The position numbers and the translations under genes are program-made. Of a stretch of 64,000 nucleotides of DNA, positions 62,277-64,000 are shown piece by piece. Numbering within the stretch: position 1 is the stretch's first letter; the number at the start of each line of letters is the position of its first letter. The notes beneath the pieces are model-generated. The model was not told the origin of the DNA. It saw nothing but the letters and a program-made list of their open reading frames with translations, and made no database searches. The DNA comes from Actinoalloteichus hymeniacidonis (GTDB lineage Bacteria; Actinomycetota; Actinomycetes; Mycobacteriales; Pseudonocardiaceae): contig NZ_JACHIS010000001.1 in NCBI RefSeq assembly GCF_014203365.1, positions 3,348,001 to 3,412,000 on the forward strand. The letters run 5' to 3'.

Positions 62277-63491
62277 TCAGCAGACGTTGTAGCTGCTGTT
62301 GACCCTGGTGATGTTGCGGAAGGTGATGTTGTTCCCGCAGGGATTCTCGGTGACCGCCGAGTTGGTGACGGTCAGATTCTGGATCGTCACGTCGGAGTTG
62401 CCGGGAAACTCCGTTCGGGCGGCCAATCGGATGTCGCCGGGCCCGGAGACACTGCCGCTCTGTGCCGCGAGATTGACGTTGTAGCAGTTCTCGATCAGGA
62501 TCGCGTTGTTGCCGGTACCGGAGATGTCGATCCGGTCGATGACCACGCCGCCGCTCTCGGAAACGCAGAAGATCCCTCGGCCGCCGCCTCGGGCGATCAC
62601 CTCGCCGACGCGGATGTTGGTCGGGTAGGAGTTGTTCACCCGACCATTGCGATTCGCCATCCGGAACGCCGCGTAACCGGTGCCTGCGCCGGTGCCCTCA
62701 CCGTCCACCCGGTCCACCGTCGCGTTGATGGTGTCGTTGAGCAGGAGCCCGGATTCGCCGGTGTTCCTGGCCGTCACGGTGCCGATCGAGAGACCGTCGA
62801 CGCCGTAGGTCTCGACGCCGTGTGCACTCGCACCGGAGACGAAGACGTTGTCGATCCGGATGTTGCGGCTGCGGACGCTCGTGTCACCCCGGTTGTCGAT
62901 CCGGATACCCAGGCCTGCGGACAATCGCATGTCGATCTGGCCGAGGTGGACGTTGGTCACGTTGCGCATGAAGATGCCGTAGAGCGGAGCGCCGGTGACG
63001 TTGAGGTGCTGCACCTCGATGTCGGTGGTCCCCCGGGAGTACACCGGGGCCTGGTCGCCCGCTCCCGAGCCGGTGACGTTGATGGTGCCGCAGACATCCA
63101 GGACCGTGTAGCTGGGCAGTGAGATCCGGGAACCTGCGCTGATGGTGCCGGAACCGCGCACGACGACGCGTTCCTTCGAGGTGCGGCCCGAGCTGAGACT
63201 GCCGATGGCCGCCTGCACGGCCTCTCGCATGTCGTTGCCGGTGTAGACGGTGCTGTTCCCGCGTCGGGAGGTCCAGGTACCGCCGCTCTCCACCGCTTCG
63301 GCGTGGAAGCTCCCGCTGCCGCACTCCTGGGCGATCGCGGGTCCGGACGAGGAGGTCGTGTCGGTCTGCGCGGGAGCGGCCGTGGCGGCGGGCGACCCCA
63401 CCACCTGGATGGACCCGGTCAGCATCGCGGCCGCGAGAACGGCACCGCCCAGCAGTGATCCGAGTCTTCGAGAACCTGTCGAACGATTCAT
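62277..63491 (-). CDS. Secreted right-handed parallel beta-helix protein
   Basis: A 404-residue exported protein: signal peptide (RRLGSLLGGAVLAAAMLTGSIQVVGSPAATAA), a short Ser/Thr linker, then repeated coils of about 22-25 residues typical of pectate-lyase-like parallel beta-helices (DIEVQHLNVTGAPLYGIFMRNVTNVHLGQIDM and later NIRIDNVFVSGASAHGVETYGVDGLSIG). Helices of this type bind or cleave acidic polysaccharides, but no lyase catalytic motif could be assigned. The chain ends with a cysteine (NSSYNVC), and CGNNI shortly before could disulfide-bond to it. ATG 63491 has GGGAGA 5 nt upstream. Confidence 0.82.
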   Translation of the reverse strand: MNRSTGSRRLGSLLGGAVLAAAMLTGSIQVVGSPAATAAPAQTDTTSSSGPAIAQECGSGSFHAEAVESGGTWTSRRGNSTVYTGNDMREAVQAAIGSLSSGRTSKERVVVRGSGTISAGSRISLPSYTVLDVCGTINVTGSGAGDQAPVYSRGTTDIEVQHLNVTGAPLYGIFMRNVTNVHLGQIDMRLSAGLGIRIDNRGDTSVRSRNIRIDNVFVSGASAHGVETYGVDGLSIGTVTARNTGESGLLLNDTINATVDRVDGEGTGAGTGYAAFRMANRNGRVNNSYPTNIRVGEVIARGGGRGIFCVSESGGVVIDRIDISGTGNNAILIENCYNVNLAAQSGSVSGPGDIRLAARTEFPGNSDVTIQNLTVTNSAVTENPCGNNITFRNITRVNSSYNVC

Positions 63492-64000
63492 TCGATCTCC
63501 CTGTTCGTCGTCGTTGACGGAGAAGGCGGCGGCATCGATGCGGCCGAATTTCACCGACTCGCCTCGCCCGGAATAATCCGAAGCGGATTCGATGCCATCG
63601 ACATCCCTCGGGTCGAATAAGGCGATCACGAACCCCGAATCAACCGCCGAGCGCGGTGCGCACTGATTCGATACCGACCGAGGGAATGTCGAATAGAATT
63701 CGATTGAATTCCATTTGTCGGCAGGTTAGTAGGATCTTTCCAGCCCCGTCAACAGACCTGCGGTTCGCGCATCACGGGACAATCACGCAGCCGAATGCGA
63801 CCACTGAATTCCCCGGCGGGCTCGCGGCACCCGGATCGAACGAGATCACCGGCGATGGGTGGTTCCCCGGGCACCCACGGCCGCCGGACTCCGCCCTGGC
63901 GCGCCGGGACGCCGCCGAACCGCACAGCCGGAGCAGGAAACAGCAGGTGACAGCAGGTTCTTCCGATCCGATGCAGCGGCGCAACGCCACCGGATGCGCG
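63492..64000. other. Right-edge region upstream of the beta-helix gene
   Basis: About 510 bp. From 63500 to 63740 the DNA is AT-richer (GAATTC-containing repeats such as GAATTCGATTGAATTCC) and forms the leader and promoter of the beta-helix gene. From 63760 to the edge I see no supported gene; a 72-codon minus-strand frame there is cysteine-rich and lacks a ribosome site. Confidence 0.4.
63723..63752 (-). promoter_or_regulatory. Putative promoter of the beta-helix gene
   Basis: On the minus strand TTGACG (63752-63747) and TAACCT (63728-63723) are separated by 18 bp, about 230 bp upstream of the ATG, in unusually AT-rich DNA. This fits a housekeeping sigma promoter with a long leader. Confidence 0.35.

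Noticed and set aside
63772-63990. 72-codon minus-strand frame at the right edge
   Set aside because: Cysteine-rich, no ribosome site, no codon bias; probably chance.
1-64000. CRISPR arrays, tRNA/rRNA genes, insertion sequences
   Set aside because: No regularly spaced repeats, no tRNA cloverleaf and no transposase-like protein were seen on either strand.

Overview
The window is high-GC DNA (about 70% G+C) with GTG/ATG starts, purine-rich Shine-Dalgarno sites and 4-bp start/stop overlaps. It holds a coenzyme F420 (FO synthase) gene, an IdeR/DmdR-type iron box, Tat/lipobox lipoproteins and actinomycete-style secondary-metabolite genes. This is a chromosomal segment of a filamentous actinomycete. 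A Pseudonocardiaceae member such as Actinoalloteichus would fit, because that genus includes known polycyclic tetramate macrolactam producers, but the genus is inferred and cannot be read from the sequence.

Layout. 1-4.4 kb: the 5' two thirds of fbiC (cut by the left edge) and a metNIQ-type methionine ABC importer. 4.8-8.8 kb: an MFS transporter, a YeeE/YedE-type sulfur transporter and two small unknown genes. 9.0-11.1 kb: a siderophore-binding lipoprotein behind an iron box and a siderophore-interacting reductase. 11.2-26.3 kb: a five-gene polycyclic tetramate macrolactam (PTM) cluster on the minus strand: hydroxylase, iterative PKS-NRPS (KS-AT-DH-KR-ACP-C-A-PCP-TE), two phytoene-desaturase-like oxidoreductases and an alcohol dehydrogenase. 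26.3-27.5 kb is without genes. 27.5-34.1 kb: secreted and housekeeping genes (tachylectin-like propeller, hydrolase, DinB-like protein, AA10 LPMO, DUF6314-like protein, proline iminopeptidase/MarR pair, GH114 lipoprotein). 34.6-37.0 kb: a 24-codon basic peptide, a SagB-type dehydrogenase and a ferric-reductase-like membrane protein, a possible RiPP-type locus. 37.3-44.1 kb: an eroded sigma-factor remnant, a GH13-CBM20 alpha-amylase, an SRPBCC protein and a sugar ABC importer without its ATPase. 44.3-47.6 kb: a cobalamin riboswitch followed by three secreted or anchored proteins whose architecture recalls animal transcobalamin/intrinsic factor, one of them on a collagen-like stalk. 47.6-51.4 kb: an agq-like prenylated alkyl-quinone set (UbiA, ICMT-type methyltransferase, FAD monooxygenase, type III PKS). 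51.8-54.7 kb: an orphan PCMT-like methyltransferase divergent from an XRE regulator. 54.7-63.5 kb: GH95, alditol oxidase, Cmx-type efflux pump, GH84 and a beta-helix protein.

How the genes work together. The PTM genes should make an ornithine-derived bicyclic or tricyclic tetramate macrolactam without P450 tailoring. The B12-riboswitch operon is probably a cell-surface corrinoid capture device and is one of two strongest candidates for something little described. The other is the short basic peptide with SagB and the heme membrane protein. The rest is mainly nutrient acquisition (methionine, iron, alpha-glucans, chitin/cellulose, N-acetylglucosaminides, fucosides).
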